A stretch of DNA of 64,000 nt from assembly GCF_004355005.1 (NCBI RefSeq), contig NZ_SMSJ01000025.1, positions 1 to 64,000 on the forward strand, read 5' to 3'. This document shows, in pieces, positions 27,301 to 36,013 of this stretch. Position 1 is the first letter of the stretch. Each line of letters begins with the position of its first letter. The notes beneath the pieces are model-generated. The model was not told the DNA's origin. It searched no databases and saw only the letters and a list, made by a program, of their open reading frames with translations. The position numbers and the translations under genes were made by a program. This DNA is from Dankookia rubra. GTDB lineage: Bacteria; Pseudomonadota; Alphaproteobacteria; Acetobacterales; Acetobacteraceae.

Positions 27301-27495
27301 ACGGCGGATCGGGAACTCCGTGCGGCACTGGTAGGGAAGGTGGACGACTATGCCGCTCAGATGCGCAGCGCGACCCAGAGGCGGGCACCGGCTGGCCTTC
27401 TGGCGGGGAACAGCCTTGGCCAGTTGCCGAGGGTGAGTGTTACGCCGCAGCCGGCTCCAGCGCGCGAGCGCGGCTTTGAGCCGAGCCCGGGCTGA
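24352..27495 (+). CDS. MOBF-family conjugative relaxase with helicase domain (TrwC/TraI-like)
   Basis: A 1047-aa two-domain protein that would nick oriT, stay bound to the DNA and unwind it. The relaxase domain has a catalytic-type Tyr19 (KLVSAYFTEHQ), a DFTFSPHKSVTLA stretch and the metal-binding HxH (PQTHVHN, near residue 208). The helicase domain has Walker A GIAGAGKST near 520, IIEEMSQVG, and late motif AQTVDSIQG. The protein ends ~200 residues after that motif, shorter than F TraI (about 1750 aa) and near TrwC (966 aa). The start is GTG 24352. Pairing a MOBF relaxase with an I-type secretion system is uncommon, as IncI plasmids use MOBP. Confidence 0.9.
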   Translation: MITFRKILAASSGKLVSAYFTEHQPDAERDLRCEPGVHADQEGRLTAYYTGREMRAHWRVDMPQAVAQALGIDPTRSPKAGELNHLFEAKRGDTGLPWSRWRRENSSLDFTFSPHKSVTLAIEFAESPAEEALLWTAVLRANDAAMRAIAGDLGWARSGFEGKGVAEPGEVGWVSFPHTQARPTLQVRDGETGITYLAEFPTVGDPQTHVHNPMFNMVVTDDGRLGSLDTKRLTNTRVHVWGALGQAVLAEEMRRLGVRVAVDPTGRFAVLPAIDQRAVDHFSKGRRQAERNAKKYAKRMGEDWDKLSAERKFGLMQSAAVHERHSKAARDGAKREELTPKEAWRYQAKALGWAHSTVLEGTAYAQLTDAQRYDAAYAFAARHLAKAFETAAVLDQDVVELWAIRGLIGADYKGSTDIERVVGLIRERGFDFHGQQAYLVEGVSDGRMRVTNSEQVRIERRVAELARVAAQDRTGSLTHTVLREAIENCGIKFDNDHGAAQVAAIYALGTAGGIAFLTGIAGAGKSTLLTPLVMAHHADTRFSPRGREVIGTANAWLQADALKDCGVDRTIALDPLLRSIDSGEWRPTQNTVLIIEEMSQVGPRSMQRLMELQAETGMTIRGLGDREQCQAIEAGDSIALLQRAIPIEARPELLSTVRQKTNELKQVASMFRNKDGMTAEARTDEVFEALEMKRKVGTARLLGGDQDEVNRATADFFLRRRDALEAAGATKSVSCSALTNATAAEISAEIRKTLRQRGEIVGEERWYQAIDQRGEIYDLPVAKGDRLRLFQRTGARFGNRFGWLGNNGSMVTVEAITETGLRLRNRHGDVGDVTWDRLVHARSGRLLVASGWAQTVDSIQGITSAEHINALTHGTSGLTAFRNYPAESRAEWETWTLISEAGLFEAVRHARAIGDQSPITTEQLWQQAAKDMAYAPRKPLGLDLVEGVRKDVDAATDQWMQEEHRVRRQKAAGRNHTREHRQRTADRELRAALVGKVDDYAAQMRSATQRRAPAGLLAGNSLGQLPRVSVTPQPAPARERGFEPSPG

Positions 27496-27707
27496 CTGAC
27501 TGATAAAGGCCTCGCGGCCTGGTCAACTTCAGCCGCTCCACTCTTGAGAGGCGGACCGCCAACATCATCCGCCCTGGTGAATGACCGCTCAGGGTCGCGT
27601 GCGGCCATGCCACACCGGGAACGCTGCATCCCCCAACTTGTCCGCGGCCAGATCTGCTGGCCTCGGTTTTCGCGCTGCTGTCCCACCATCCCTCGTCTGG
27701 GGCGGTA
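27496..27707. other. short non-coding gap after the relaxase
   Basis: Holds a small hairpin (AGGCC-TCGC-GGCCT, 27507-27520) without a T-tract and a short stretch near 27571-27595 resembling the dispersed repeat at 33489-33600. No gene supported. Confidence 0.4.
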
Positions 27708-27848
27708 TCAGACTTCCTCATCGATGCGGTTCTGTTCGATGGCTTCAAGCGGTGTCAGACCAGCGTCAAAATACTTCCGCCATAGCTCCGCATCAATATC
27801 GAAGGTCACGACAGCCTCGATTTCGGCAATCCAGGTCTGGAAGTCCAT
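27708..27848 (-). CDS. 46-aa acidic hypothetical protein
   Basis: ATG 27848 is preceded by GGAG with a 7-base spacer. The product begins MDFQTWIAEIEAVVTFDI and continues ELWRKYFDAGLTPLEAIEQN to the stop at 27708. The pattern W-KYFDAGLTPLEAI is well formed and the composition is protein-like, so I believe it is real despite its size. Similar short acidic proteins turn up on plasmids and phages. Function unknown. Confidence 0.6.
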   Translation of the reverse strand: MDFQTWIAEIEAVVTFDIDAELWRKYFDAGLTPLEAIEQNRIDEEV

Positions 27849-27979
27849 GTGCTTGCTCCGGTGCTTCACCGAGTGGCTGCCGTCGCCGCCTTGCCGGATC
27901 GCTGATCGTTAATGCGTTCCTCGAAGGTCTGTAAAGGCTCACGTGCTGCGGTAGCCTCCCTGGCGGCGTGGCGGGATGC

Positions 27980-28198
27980 CTACCCCGCTCCCTGCGCCTT
28001 CCGCACCCCGTCCAACACCGCCTCATGCATCGCCAGTATCCGCCGCAGCGTGGGCTTCCCTTTGTCGCTCGCTTCGGCGATGCCCTCGTGCATTTCCTCG
28101 ATCCCCGCCGTCATCTGCTCGGCCAAGCCGGATAGCCGCTCCTGTAGCTGCTCGCCGTCATCCTTAGGTTCGACTGTCCAGATCTCCAAAATACGAGA
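27980..28198 (-). pseudogene. C-terminal coding fragment, hypothetical
   Basis: A reading frame ending at 27980 has a protein-like helical stretch (from ILEIW through EQMTAGIEEMHEGIAEASD to LDGVRKAQGAG), but no good start codon or ribosome site. Upstream the same frame becomes low-complexity and unlikely to be coding. Probably the 3' remainder of a gene broken when cargo inserted. Family not recognised. Confidence 0.3.
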
Positions 28199-28433
28199 GA
28201 GTTCGGTGACAGCGCGGGTGGGACGCCCGCTTGCAGGAGCTTGATGAGGGGGCCAAGTCGGCAGTAGGGGAGCGGGACATGCATGGGAAAGTAGGTAAGC
28301 GGACGGTGAATCGCTAGACGGCGAGAGGCTGCTTTGGGTCGGATTTCGCTGTTCCGCGGATCGTAATGATGCAGCGGTTTCAGAACGACGATCACTGGTG
28401 TGGTGGCGTGGCCGACGCGGCAGGACGCTCACC

Positions 28434-29588
28434 TCATCGGATCGCGTCGGTTCCTGTGCCTGGTGACTGCTCGGTACTAGCGGTCATCCGCAGCGGATCG
28501 TAGGCCCCGAGGTCGAGGTCCGGCTCCTCACCCAACACAACCTGGGCCAGCAGCCGCCCGGCGGAGGGGCCGATGGTCAGACCTGATGGACCCAGGCCGT
28601 TGCCGATCACCAGCCCCTCGAGCCCGGAGATCCGCCCCAGCATCGGCCTGAGGTCCGGACCCACGGGCCGGAAGCCGATGCGTGTCTCGATGAGGGTCGC
28701 CGACCCAAGCCCGGGCGCGACGGCCAGTGCTTGGTTGAGCACCTCGGCCTGACCGGCGGCGGTGACCCGGTAGTCGAAACCGGATCCGGTCTCGCGCGTG
28801 GCGCCGACAACGACCCGGGAGCCGCCGAAGGCAAGAAGGTAGTGGCTGCTCTGCGGCAACACCACCGGCCAGGCTTCGGTCTCCACGCCCTCAAGATGGA
28901 GGTGGGTGATCTGCCCGCGCTGCGGTGCGACCGCGAGCCGGATGCCCAGCGGCATCAGCACCTCCGGTGCCCAGGCCCCCGCCGTGACGACCACGCAGTC
29001 AGCCTCGACGACCTCTGACTCCAGCTGGATGCCGCTGACCCGCTCGTTGCGGACCAGCACCTCTGCCCTGCCGACGTGGAAGCGCGCACCTTGACGTTCC
29101 GCCGCGCGCCAGAGAGCGGCCGCGAGGAGCCGCCCGTCGATGCGGGCAGCACCGCTGACATGCACCGCACCCAGGTCCGGATGCAGCGGCGGGAAGAACG
29201 CACGCGCCTCTGCGGGCGAGAGCCGCGTCACCGCGCCGCCCTCCGGGGCCATCGCCACTCGGGCCCGCACGGCTTGCTCGATGCCGTCGAGTTCCGCGTC
29301 GTCCGCCGAGACGGAGAGGGCGCCAACCCGGCGATAGCCGGTCTCAGTCTCACCTGCTTCGGCAAGGTGCTGGATCAGGGCGGGATAGTAGCGCGCGCCT
29401 GCATCGGCGATGGCACGCCAGCCTGGATCGACGCGGCCCGAGGACCATGGCGAGACGATGCCGGCTCCGGCGGCCGTGGCCCGCCCGGCGTGAGCCTGAT
29501 CCGCGACCACCACCTGAATACCGGCCTTGGCGAGGTGGAAGGCGGTACTCGCGCCGAGCACGCCGGCGCCGACTATAGCAACCCGCAT
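28434..29588 (-). CDS. FAD-dependent amine / D-amino-acid oxidoreductase (DadA-like)
   Basis: A 384-aa DAO-family flavoenzyme that oxidises an amine or D-amino acid. The Rossmann FAD motif IVGAGVLGASTAFHLA is at the N-terminus, a substrate-domain sheet is in the middle (RRVGALSVS), and the C-terminal FAD contact is RIGFRPVGPDLRPMLG with GNGLGPSGLTIGP. ATG 29588 has GGGAGGAG ahead of it; a start 72 bases farther upstream is rejected. Substrate cannot be read from the sequence. Cargo, not part of transfer; neighbour of the S9 peptidase on the same strand. Confidence 0.85.
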   Translation of the reverse strand: MRVAIVGAGVLGASTAFHLAKAGIQVVVADQAHAGRATAAGAGIVSPWSSGRVDPGWRAIADAGARYYPALIQHLAEAGETETGYRRVGALSVSADDAELDGIEQAVRARVAMAPEGGAVTRLSPAEARAFFPPLHPDLGAVHVSGAARIDGRLLAAALWRAAERQGARFHVGRAEVLVRNERVSGIQLESEVVEADCVVVTAGAWAPEVLMPLGIRLAVAPQRGQITHLHLEGVETEAWPVVLPQSSHYLLAFGGSRVVVGATRETGSGFDYRVTAAGQAEVLNQALAVAPGLGSATLIETRIGFRPVGPDLRPMLGRISGLEGLVIGNGLGPSGLTIGPSAGRLLAQVVLGEEPDLDLGAYDPLRMTASTEQSPGTGTDAIR

Positions 29589-29725
29589 GATCCCTGGCTC
29601 CTCCCGCAGCAATGGGCAATTTCGGCAGGTCCGCTGTGGAGAGCGCGCCTGTAAAGCCAAGTGCCTCCGTCGTCCGTGCGGCCAAGGCTAGGTCAGTTCG
29701 GCTTGCCGCGCCAACTCTCCGCGAG

Positions 29726-31804
29726 TCAGGCCGCCTCCGCCTCCCAGCCGATGGCGCGGCGCAGGAAAGCGGCGCCGAGGGCGGCAAAGCCGGCCACCTC
29801 TGCATTGTCCTTGCCATAGCCGTGCCCGCCCGCCGGCGGCTCATGGAAAAGTGCCGGGTAGCCCATGGCCTGCAGCTTGGCGGCCATCTTGCGGGCATGG
29901 CCGGGATGCACGCGGTCGTCCCGCCGGGTCGTGGCCAGTAGGATCGGCGGATAGGGCCGGCCTGGCTCGGCCACGTGGTAGGCCGAGAGGTGCTGCAGGA
30001 AGGCCCAGTCCTCCGGCTTGTCGGGGTCGCCGTACTCGGCGATCCAGCTCGCCCCGGCCAGCAGGTGGCTGTAACGTCGCATGTCAATCAACGGGATGGT
30101 GCAGAACAGGGCGCCGAAGCGTTCGGGGTAGCGGGTCAGCATGTTGGCGATCAGCAGCCCGCCATTCGAGCCGCCCTCCGCCGCGATGCGCCCGGGGCGG
30201 GTGATGCCGCGGCGCACCAGGTCCGCCGCGACCGCAGCGAAGTCGTCATGCGAAAGGCGCTTTCTCTCGCGCCGGCCGGCCTCGTGCCAGGGCGTGCCGA
30301 ATTCGCCGCCGCCGCGGATATTGGCGATCACCGTCGTGCCGCCCCGCTCCAGCCAGAGCTTGCCCTGAATGGTTTGGTAGTACGGCAGGCTCGGCACGCG
30401 GAAGCCGCCGTAGCCGGTCAGGTAGACCGGCGCCTCACCGTCCTGCCCGCCGGCCGGGCCGGTCTGCAGATAGGGGATGCGCGCGCCGTCCACCGAGATC
30501 GCCTCGTGCCGCGCCACCGCCAGCCCGGTGGCATCGAAGGTGGGGGAGGACTGCTTCAGCAGCGCCGGCGTGGCAAGGTCCGTGCTGGTCAGCAGCAGGC
30601 TGGAGGGCGTGACCGGGTCCTGCACCTGCGCCAGCAGGGTGCCGTCCGATTCCTCCGGTGTCGCATCCAGCGGCCAGACCTGCGCGACCCCGTGTGGTGG
30701 CAGGCCGGGCAGCGCCGCCGCCGCCCAATCGTCCGGGCCGGGAGTGAGGACGGTGAAGACCGGCCGCAGCTCCTCCAGCACCGAAACCACCAGCCGTCCG
30801 TCGCACCAGAAGAAGCCTTGCAGGGCGCGGCGCTCGGCGGGGGTCGCAAGCACCCGGAAGTTTCGTTCGCCGGCGAGGAAGGCGTTGAGCCGAATGCCGA
30901 GCAGCGTGTCCGGCGCATGGGTAACCCCGTCGATCGTCCAGGGGCTGCGCGGTCGCACCGCGAGCCAGCCGCGGCGCCAAGTGAACTCGGCGTCGGCCGG
31001 CAGTTCGACGTGCCGCCGCGGCCCGCCCCGGTCGCCGATATGCACCGCCATGTCGTAGAAGCCGCTGCGGTCGATGAAGTAGACCGTCCCGGGCAACTCC
31101 TGGTCCACCTCGATGCCGACGGCCATATGGGCGGCGTCGACGGCGAAGATCACCGGCGCCGCGGCCGGGTCCGTGCCGCGCGACCAGGACCGCACGGTAC
31201 GGGCGTAGCCGGACGTCGTCGCCATACCCGCGCCGAGAGCCGAGGCGAGCAGCAGCGTGTCGCGGTCCAGCCAGACGGCACCGCCCTTCGCCTCCGGCAA
31301 GGTAAAGCCATCGGCGACGAAGCGCTGAGAGCCGAGATCGTATTCCCGCAGTACCGCCGCGTCGCCGCCACCACGGGAGAGGCGGAGCAGGGCGATGTCG
31401 TGGTGGCCGGGGAGGGTCTGGCTGCCCTGCCAGACCCAGTCCTCGCCCTCCGCCCGCGCCACGGCGTCGAGGTCGAGCAAGATTTCCCAACTCGGCGACG
31501 GCCTGCGGTAGCTCTCGAGTGAAGTGCGGCGCCAGAGGCCGCGTGGATGCGTTGCATCCTGCCAGAAGTTGTAGAGCAGGGCACCACGGCGGGTGACGAA
31601 GGGCAGCTTGTCCGGCCGGTCGAGCGCCGCCTTCACCGCAGCCCGGTCGCTTTCGAATCGGGCATCGGCGAGGTGCGCGAGCGTCGCTGCGTTCTGCGTC
31701 CCGACCCAGGCGAGGGCCCGCTCGCCCTCCACCTCCTCCAGCCAGAGCCAGGGGTCATTGTCGGGGACGGCGAGGGTGGGGCGGGGATCAGCGGGGATCG
31801 GCAT
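29726..31804 (-). CDS. prolyl oligopeptidase family serine peptidase (S9A)
   Basis: A 692-aa cytoplasmic-type peptidase: an N-terminal beta-propeller (to about residue 420) and a C-terminal alpha/beta hydrolase domain. The nucleophile Ser is in EGGSNGGLL near residue 542, Asp in TTRRDDRVHPGHA near 628, and His in GGHGYGKD near 660, so the triad is complete. Length is typical (about 690-710 aa). Likely cleaves short proline-containing peptides. Cargo gene with the same GC as the surroundings and no signal peptide. Confidence 0.92.
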   Translation of the reverse strand: MPIPADPRPTLAVPDNDPWLWLEEVEGERALAWVGTQNAATLAHLADARFESDRAAVKAALDRPDKLPFVTRRGALLYNFWQDATHPRGLWRRTSLESYRRPSPSWEILLDLDAVARAEGEDWVWQGSQTLPGHHDIALLRLSRGGGDAAVLREYDLGSQRFVADGFTLPEAKGGAVWLDRDTLLLASALGAGMATTSGYARTVRSWSRGTDPAAAPVIFAVDAAHMAVGIEVDQELPGTVYFIDRSGFYDMAVHIGDRGGPRRHVELPADAEFTWRRGWLAVRPRSPWTIDGVTHAPDTLLGIRLNAFLAGERNFRVLATPAERRALQGFFWCDGRLVVSVLEELRPVFTVLTPGPDDWAAAALPGLPPHGVAQVWPLDATPEESDGTLLAQVQDPVTPSSLLLTSTDLATPALLKQSSPTFDATGLAVARHEAISVDGARIPYLQTGPAGGQDGEAPVYLTGYGGFRVPSLPYYQTIQGKLWLERGGTTVIANIRGGGEFGTPWHEAGRRERKRLSHDDFAAVAADLVRRGITRPGRIAAEGGSNGGLLIANMLTRYPERFGALFCTIPLIDMRRYSHLLAGASWIAEYGDPDKPEDWAFLQHLSAYHVAEPGRPYPPILLATTRRDDRVHPGHARKMAAKLQAMGYPALFHEPPAGGHGYGKDNAEVAGFAALGAAFLRRAIGWEAEAA

Positions 31805-31829
31805 GATGCCTCTTCTACCGGCCCTACGG

Positions 31830-32155
31830 TGGCTTGGCGACGCCGACGCCGTGCCAGCAGTCCACGTCGACTACGAGGGCCGCGACATGCCTACGGCTTC
31901 GGTGAGCTGGACGAGCTCGTACTGGCCTGCGCCACCACCGTCCACAAGACCCAGAGCTCGGAGTACCCGGCCGTGGTCATCCCGGTCACCACCCAGCATT
32001 ACCCCATGTTCCAGCGCAACCTGATCTACACGGCGGTGACCCGGGGCAAGCGGCTGGTGGTGCTGGTTGGCCAGCGCAAGGCGCTGTCCATCGCCGTCCG
32101 CGACCAGCAGGCCCGCCGCCGCTGGTCGAAGCTGAAGGAATGGCTCGCCCCGTAA
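31830..32155 (+). pseudogene. broken recD2-like helicase, C-terminal fragment
   Basis: The last ~100 codons of a RecD2-type superfamily 1 helicase survive: YGFGELDELVLACATTVHK, EYPAVVIPVTTQHY, then RNLIYTAVTRGKRLVVLVGQ, ending KLKEWLAP. The upstream frame reads VHVDYEGRDMP and shifts by one base near 31891 into YGFGELDEL, so a single-base deletion splits it. The conserved TVHKSQGSEYP is TVHKTQSSEYP here, with the motif Gly changed to Ser. No N-terminal half is present: the S9 peptidase begins at 31804. Debris of a lost or displaced gene. Confidence 0.8.
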
Positions 32156-32403
32156 AGGGGCTGGTTTCCGAGGGCAGGAGGTCTGCACAGGGCGGAAAGC
32201 GGCGGTAGAGGGCGATCCAAGCAGATGTCCGCTCCCCCCTGGAAACGGACATAGGAGACAAGCCGCTTCGGCTCACACTCGACGGTATAGGTTGGCCGCA
32301 AGCTGCCTCTCCGCTTTCCAGCCAACATCCGAGAGGACTGCCGTGGGTCAGCCCGTATCCAGTTCCTCCCGACTTCGAGCGCTTAGAGCTAGTCTAAAGT
32401 CCG
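32156..32403. other. gap between recD2 fragment and HEPN-like gene
   Basis: About 250 bases with no supportable gene or structure. Confidence 0.4.
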
Positions 32404-33417
32404 TCAAACATTGGCAACTACGCCGGAGGTCCGAAGCAAATCAATAAGCTCGGGAGTGAGGCTTGTGCCATTCCATCCGATCGTTGCAAACAAGTTCGGC
32501 AGCCTATCTGCCTTGATCGGAATTTGCGCATTCTCTCGAATACGTTCAATAACTATACGCTCTCCTTCAGGAGTTGCGGCAATTTCAGCGTCAATGGTCG
32601 TCGCTATGCGCAAAATGACATCTGTGAACCCAAGGACTCCATGGAAGCTCAGTTGCACTTCTTGGCCCTGGAGGGCAGTGAAGTGTTCAGGCACAAACTT
32701 CATGCCCAAAGCTGCCTCGGTTGCTACCGGCTTGAACTCGGACTGCGCTCCCCACAACTTGCCATCGCACCTTCGTCCTCTATGCATTAGGCAGTTGCGC
32801 AGTTCCTTGAAGTACCTGTAGCATTTCAGAAGATTATTTATGCTGACAAGAGAGTATTTTTTTGATTGGCGAAGCGATGGCTGGATCGAGTTTGAAATGG
32901 CAACCGAGCCGGTAGCTTGAAGCTGATTTATGGCGAAAAGGACACCATTGACCGCAGTAACGCCGCTCGGAAACTGCATCTTTATTGCAAGATCCGAATT
33001 ACCGAATATTTGGCATATCCGCTCGCACCATATTTCGTATAACGCAATTATGTTGACCAGAGCTACTTCTGATAGGCGATCCCTTTGCATTTCCCAGGTG
33101 TGAGTACGGAAGGGCGTTATCAGATTTGTTGAGCCGCGAGTGCCTGGTGCAGTGTTGTATTTATGAGCCAAATCTGACACGCTTACAACGGAATTTTTTT
33201 CGAATTCTTCTTCTATTACCGCCCTGAAGTTCCAAAGCGCCGTAGCTGCTGGCAGCACGAAATCATGAAGTGATATGATTTCGTCATGTAGCTCGTTAGT
33301 CTCAGAAAAAAAGTACTTGTTCTTACTGGATGGTGCCGGATGCAAGGTGAGCCTCTTGAGAGATGAGCTAGAAGATTGTGATTCAACAGAGATTGGTGCA
33401 CAAGGGCCGCTCGTCAC
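32404..33417 (-). CDS. HEPN-like hypothetical protein in AT-rich island
   Basis: A 337-aa protein from DNA much poorer in GC than its surroundings (22 of 60 bases G+C at 32821-32880), so probably recently acquired. The middle has helical stretches (VALVNIIALYEIWCERICQIF) and then FKELRNCLMHRG: R-N-xxx-H fits the Rx4-6H catalytic motif of HEPN ribonucleases, common in toxins and phage-defence proteins. No minimal nucleotidyltransferase partner lies beside it. Start uncertain: GTG 33417 gives the longest frame but has a Ser-rich, doubtful N-terminus. Confidence 0.5.
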   Translation of the reverse strand: MTSGPCAPISVESQSSSSSLKRLTLHPAPSSKNKYFFSETNELHDEIISLHDFVLPAATALWNFRAVIEEEFEKNSVVSVSDLAHKYNTAPGTRGSTNLITPFRTHTWEMQRDRLSEVALVNIIALYEIWCERICQIFGNSDLAIKMQFPSGVTAVNGVLFAINQLQATGSVAISNSIQPSLRQSKKYSLVSINNLLKCYRYFKELRNCLMHRGRRCDGKLWGAQSEFKPVATEAALGMKFVPEHFTALQGQEVQLSFHGVLGFTDVILRIATTIDAEIAATPEGERIVIERIRENAQIPIKADRLPNLFATIGWNGTSLTPELIDLLRTSGVVANV

Positions 33418-33488
33418 ATGTCATGTTCAGCCAGCACGGGGTGTGCTCCGTCCGCTTTCGAGATCTCGTTTGCGACCGGCTGATGACC

Positions 33489-33600
33489 GACTTGGGCGCA
33501 GAGCCGCCGATCCTCTGATCCCGGCGGAAATGTCCGCTTCGCGCCTGAAACCGGACCTCGCTTGACCGTAGGTGAAGGACCGCTGAGGGTCGAGACCGGT
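33489..33600 (+). repeat. 112-bp dispersed repeat, copy A
   Basis: Same length, orientation and order of blocks as 56315-56426, sharing TTGGGCGCA, ATGTCCGCT, GAAACCGGACCTCG and CCGTAGGTGAAGGAC, about three-quarters identical by eye. It lies between cargo block 1 and dotL. Non-coding. Confidence 0.8.
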
Positions 33601-33671
33601 CACTTACCAAGGTTGGAACGGGCGCCTCGCCGGTGTCGGCCAGGCTATTGACCAAGCCACCCGAATGGAGA

Positions 33672-36011
33672 TCAGTTATCTGCAAGATCCTCCATGAGAG
33701 CGTCCAGGACATCGCGTAGTCGCTCTGGGTGCATTGCCGGTGGCTTGGGCAGTGCAGCCAATTCCAACGCATCATCTCTCAGGGCGATGGCACGCCGCGC
33801 CTCCTGCTCCACTTCTTCTGGCGTCCTGCCGATCGAGTGCTCGATGGCGGCAATGGCTTCCAGAAAGGCTTTGACCTTCCGGCCGAGACTGGCAAGGTGA
33901 GCCTGCTCTGCGTCGTCGCTGACCGGCGCTGTAGCGACGACGTGGAGCGTGGAGGTGAACTCCGTCTCTGGCGCTGCGCCGGAGGCGGGCACCGGGGCCG
34001 GCGCGGCCTCCTCGACCGGAATGCCCCCCGCGGCATTGATCGCTGCCTCGGCTGCTACGGCCGGGTCGAAACCCGCAGCGATAGAGGCAGCGAAACCCTC
34101 GCGCGCGGCATTCAGGACGGGGGAGGGCGCCGGGTCGGCGGCGGGGTGCCCGCCGCATTCGAGCGCGTCCCGCACCTTGGCATTCCGATCCGTCAATCGC
34201 CGCGATGCGCTCGGATCGGGCGGCATCATTGGGACTGGCCGGTTGAGACGGTAGAGGTCGTTGTTCCCTGCCTTGGGCAAGACCGCGGTGAATAGCTTGG
34301 CGTAGACCCGGTTGTTGGCCAGGGTGATGATGCCTTCGCCAGGGATCAGGCCGCGGGCGTCGCGCCAGTCGACACGGGCGGTCTTGCGCACCTCAGCACT
34401 CTGCGCCGGCAGAAAACCGACACCCTCAGCCCGGTAGGAGGCCGTTTGGGTCACCTCCGCTTCGCCAAGCGTCTGCTCGATGTGCTGGCGGTTGAGCCCT
34501 CCCTCGTTCTGCCGCAGGACGATCTGCAGGTTGGCGTTGTTGAGGAGGGAATATGTGACATCGCCGATCTTGGCGCGGAGGCCGGCGACATCGTGCCAGC
34601 CGAGGACGAACATGAAGCCCAGGCTGCGACCCTGCTGCAACTGCTCCTTGGTTCCGACCGACACATAGGCCGCCAACTCGTCGTAGACGACGGGGTAGGG
34701 GGTCGGAGCGGAGGTCGGCTTGTTCGCAATGATGTCGCCGTGCCGACCCTCGAGACGTCCGCCCAGGGTCTGCGCCATCATGTTGCGGATGGAGGCAACG
34801 ATCAGCTTGCCGAGCGCGGCCGTGGTCTCGCCTGAATTTTCCAGGGCCGGCAGGCTGACCACCAGGATGCGGCGATTGATCGCCACGTCACGCATGTCGA
34901 CGCCGCTGATCTGGCAGCGGAAGATATGGCCCAGTGACACCCCAAGCTGAGTGAAGGTGGCGCTGAAGTGCATCGTCACATAGGCATGCTGCTCGCTGGC
35001 CTTATCCCGGGGTCGCTTGTTGAGATGCATCTCCATGTCGTAACCGCCGGTGTCGCCCAGGTACGAGCGGAGCGGGGCAACTAAGGCCTCCGGCATGTCC
35101 GGCACGTCGATATGGTGGATCTCGCCGCTGATGGGATCGCGCCGGCGGAACCGGCGCTCAAACGCAAGATCCGCAACGCTCTGCAATTCGGTGGCGAAGC
35201 GGATGCTGTCGATGTCAATGCTGACGTTGTGCTTGTCTCGCATCCAGACCAGCACGGGCGCATTAGCGCCCAGCAGCGCGGCAGCGCGCTGCATGAAAAC
35301 CTTGTTGTCGCCACCACCTTCGGGGTTGTGCTCGATCTGTGAGATCAGCATTTCGCGGATCGCGTCCGCGCTGGCCCAGGCGAAGGGGTTGAACGTGTGG
35401 CTGTCACGGGCTCCGCTGGCGACCAGCAGGTTGATGACCCGGACATCCTTCTCCCGGCCAAACACCCGTGCCATGCGGTAGACATCGGCATAGAGCCCGG
35501 TGTCCCCCTTGCCATCCACGAACACGAACCCCGAGCCCATAGCCAGGGAGTTGGCGCAGAGGCCGAGCAGGGTTGTCGTCTTGCCGGCGCCGGTGACGCC
35601 AAGCACCGAGACATGCTGGCGGCCGTCATCGTCGCTGATCCAGAGCTCGCGGCCGGTCGTATGGTCGATGCCCAGGTAGATGATGCCGGCAGCCTTGCGG
35701 AGCTTGCGGGAGCCCGGCAGGGGGTCGTTGTAGTCCGGCCTCCCCGAGGACAGCGGCATGCGCAGCGGCAAGCGCACTGGCCGGCGTAGCACGGCCCAGG
35801 CGTAGGCACAGGCCGCGGGGATCACCCCCGCGACGATCGCGGGCTCGGCCGCCACGGCAACGGCCGCAGCCGCCAGCAGGACAACCGATCCGCTGCCCAT
35901 CAGCGCCTGGCGGAAGCTCTCACCGGTCGAACGGACTGGCTGATAGACATCCGCCGCCGAACGTTCGGCGGCGGCGTCGGGCCCATAGATGTCGCGGCGG
36001 ACGGTCGCCAT
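33672..36011 (-). CDS. dotL: type IV coupling protein, DotL/IcmO (TrbC) family
   Basis: A 779-aa inner-membrane ATPase that delivers the relaxosome to the T4BSS channel. Two N-terminal membrane segments (about residues 38-75) precede Walker A LGVTGAGKTTTLLG near residue 137. FVFVDGKGDTGLY follows, with a Walker B-like strand PYPVVYDELAAYV, and then a C-terminal tail rich in Ala/Pro and acidic residues that would recruit substrates. Encoded last in the large operon, next to dotM, as in Dot/Icm systems where DotL, DotM and DotN form one coupling complex. Stop codon is 70 bases from repeat copy A. Confidence 0.88.
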   Translation of the reverse strand: MATVRRDIYGPDAAAERSAADVYQPVRSTGESFRQALMGSGSVVLLAAAAVAVAAEPAIVAGVIPAACAYAWAVLRRPVRLPLRMPLSSGRPDYNDPLPGSRKLRKAAGIIYLGIDHTTGRELWISDDDGRQHVSVLGVTGAGKTTTLLGLCANSLAMGSGFVFVDGKGDTGLYADVYRMARVFGREKDVRVINLLVASGARDSHTFNPFAWASADAIREMLISQIEHNPEGGGDNKVFMQRAAALLGANAPVLVWMRDKHNVSIDIDSIRFATELQSVADLAFERRFRRRDPISGEIHHIDVPDMPEALVAPLRSYLGDTGGYDMEMHLNKRPRDKASEQHAYVTMHFSATFTQLGVSLGHIFRCQISGVDMRDVAINRRILVVSLPALENSGETTAALGKLIVASIRNMMAQTLGGRLEGRHGDIIANKPTSAPTPYPVVYDELAAYVSVGTKEQLQQGRSLGFMFVLGWHDVAGLRAKIGDVTYSLLNNANLQIVLRQNEGGLNRQHIEQTLGEAEVTQTASYRAEGVGFLPAQSAEVRKTARVDWRDARGLIPGEGIITLANNRVYAKLFTAVLPKAGNNDLYRLNRPVPMMPPDPSASRRLTDRNAKVRDALECGGHPAADPAPSPVLNAAREGFAASIAAGFDPAVAAEAAINAAGGIPVEEAAPAPVPASGAAPETEFTSTLHVVATAPVSDDAEQAHLASLGRKVKAFLEAIAAIEHSIGRTPEEVEQEARRAIALRDDALELAALPKPPAMHPERLRDVLDALMEDLADN

Positions 36012-36013
36012 GG

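Noticed and set aside
27440-27748. Minus-strand frame opposite the relaxase end
   Set aside because: Overlaps the relaxase 3' end and a clearer small gene; no sensible start.
31547-31829. Upstream part of the plus-strand frame leading into the recD2-like fragment
   Set aside because: It is antisense to the S9 peptidase and not protein-like; only the part after ~31830 resembles the helicase.
33383-33775. Minus-strand frame sharing SAVLHLR and EVRF-ARSGH peptides with one at 56107-56463
   Set aside because: The shared peptides are the 112-bp repeat translated; no start site or family support.
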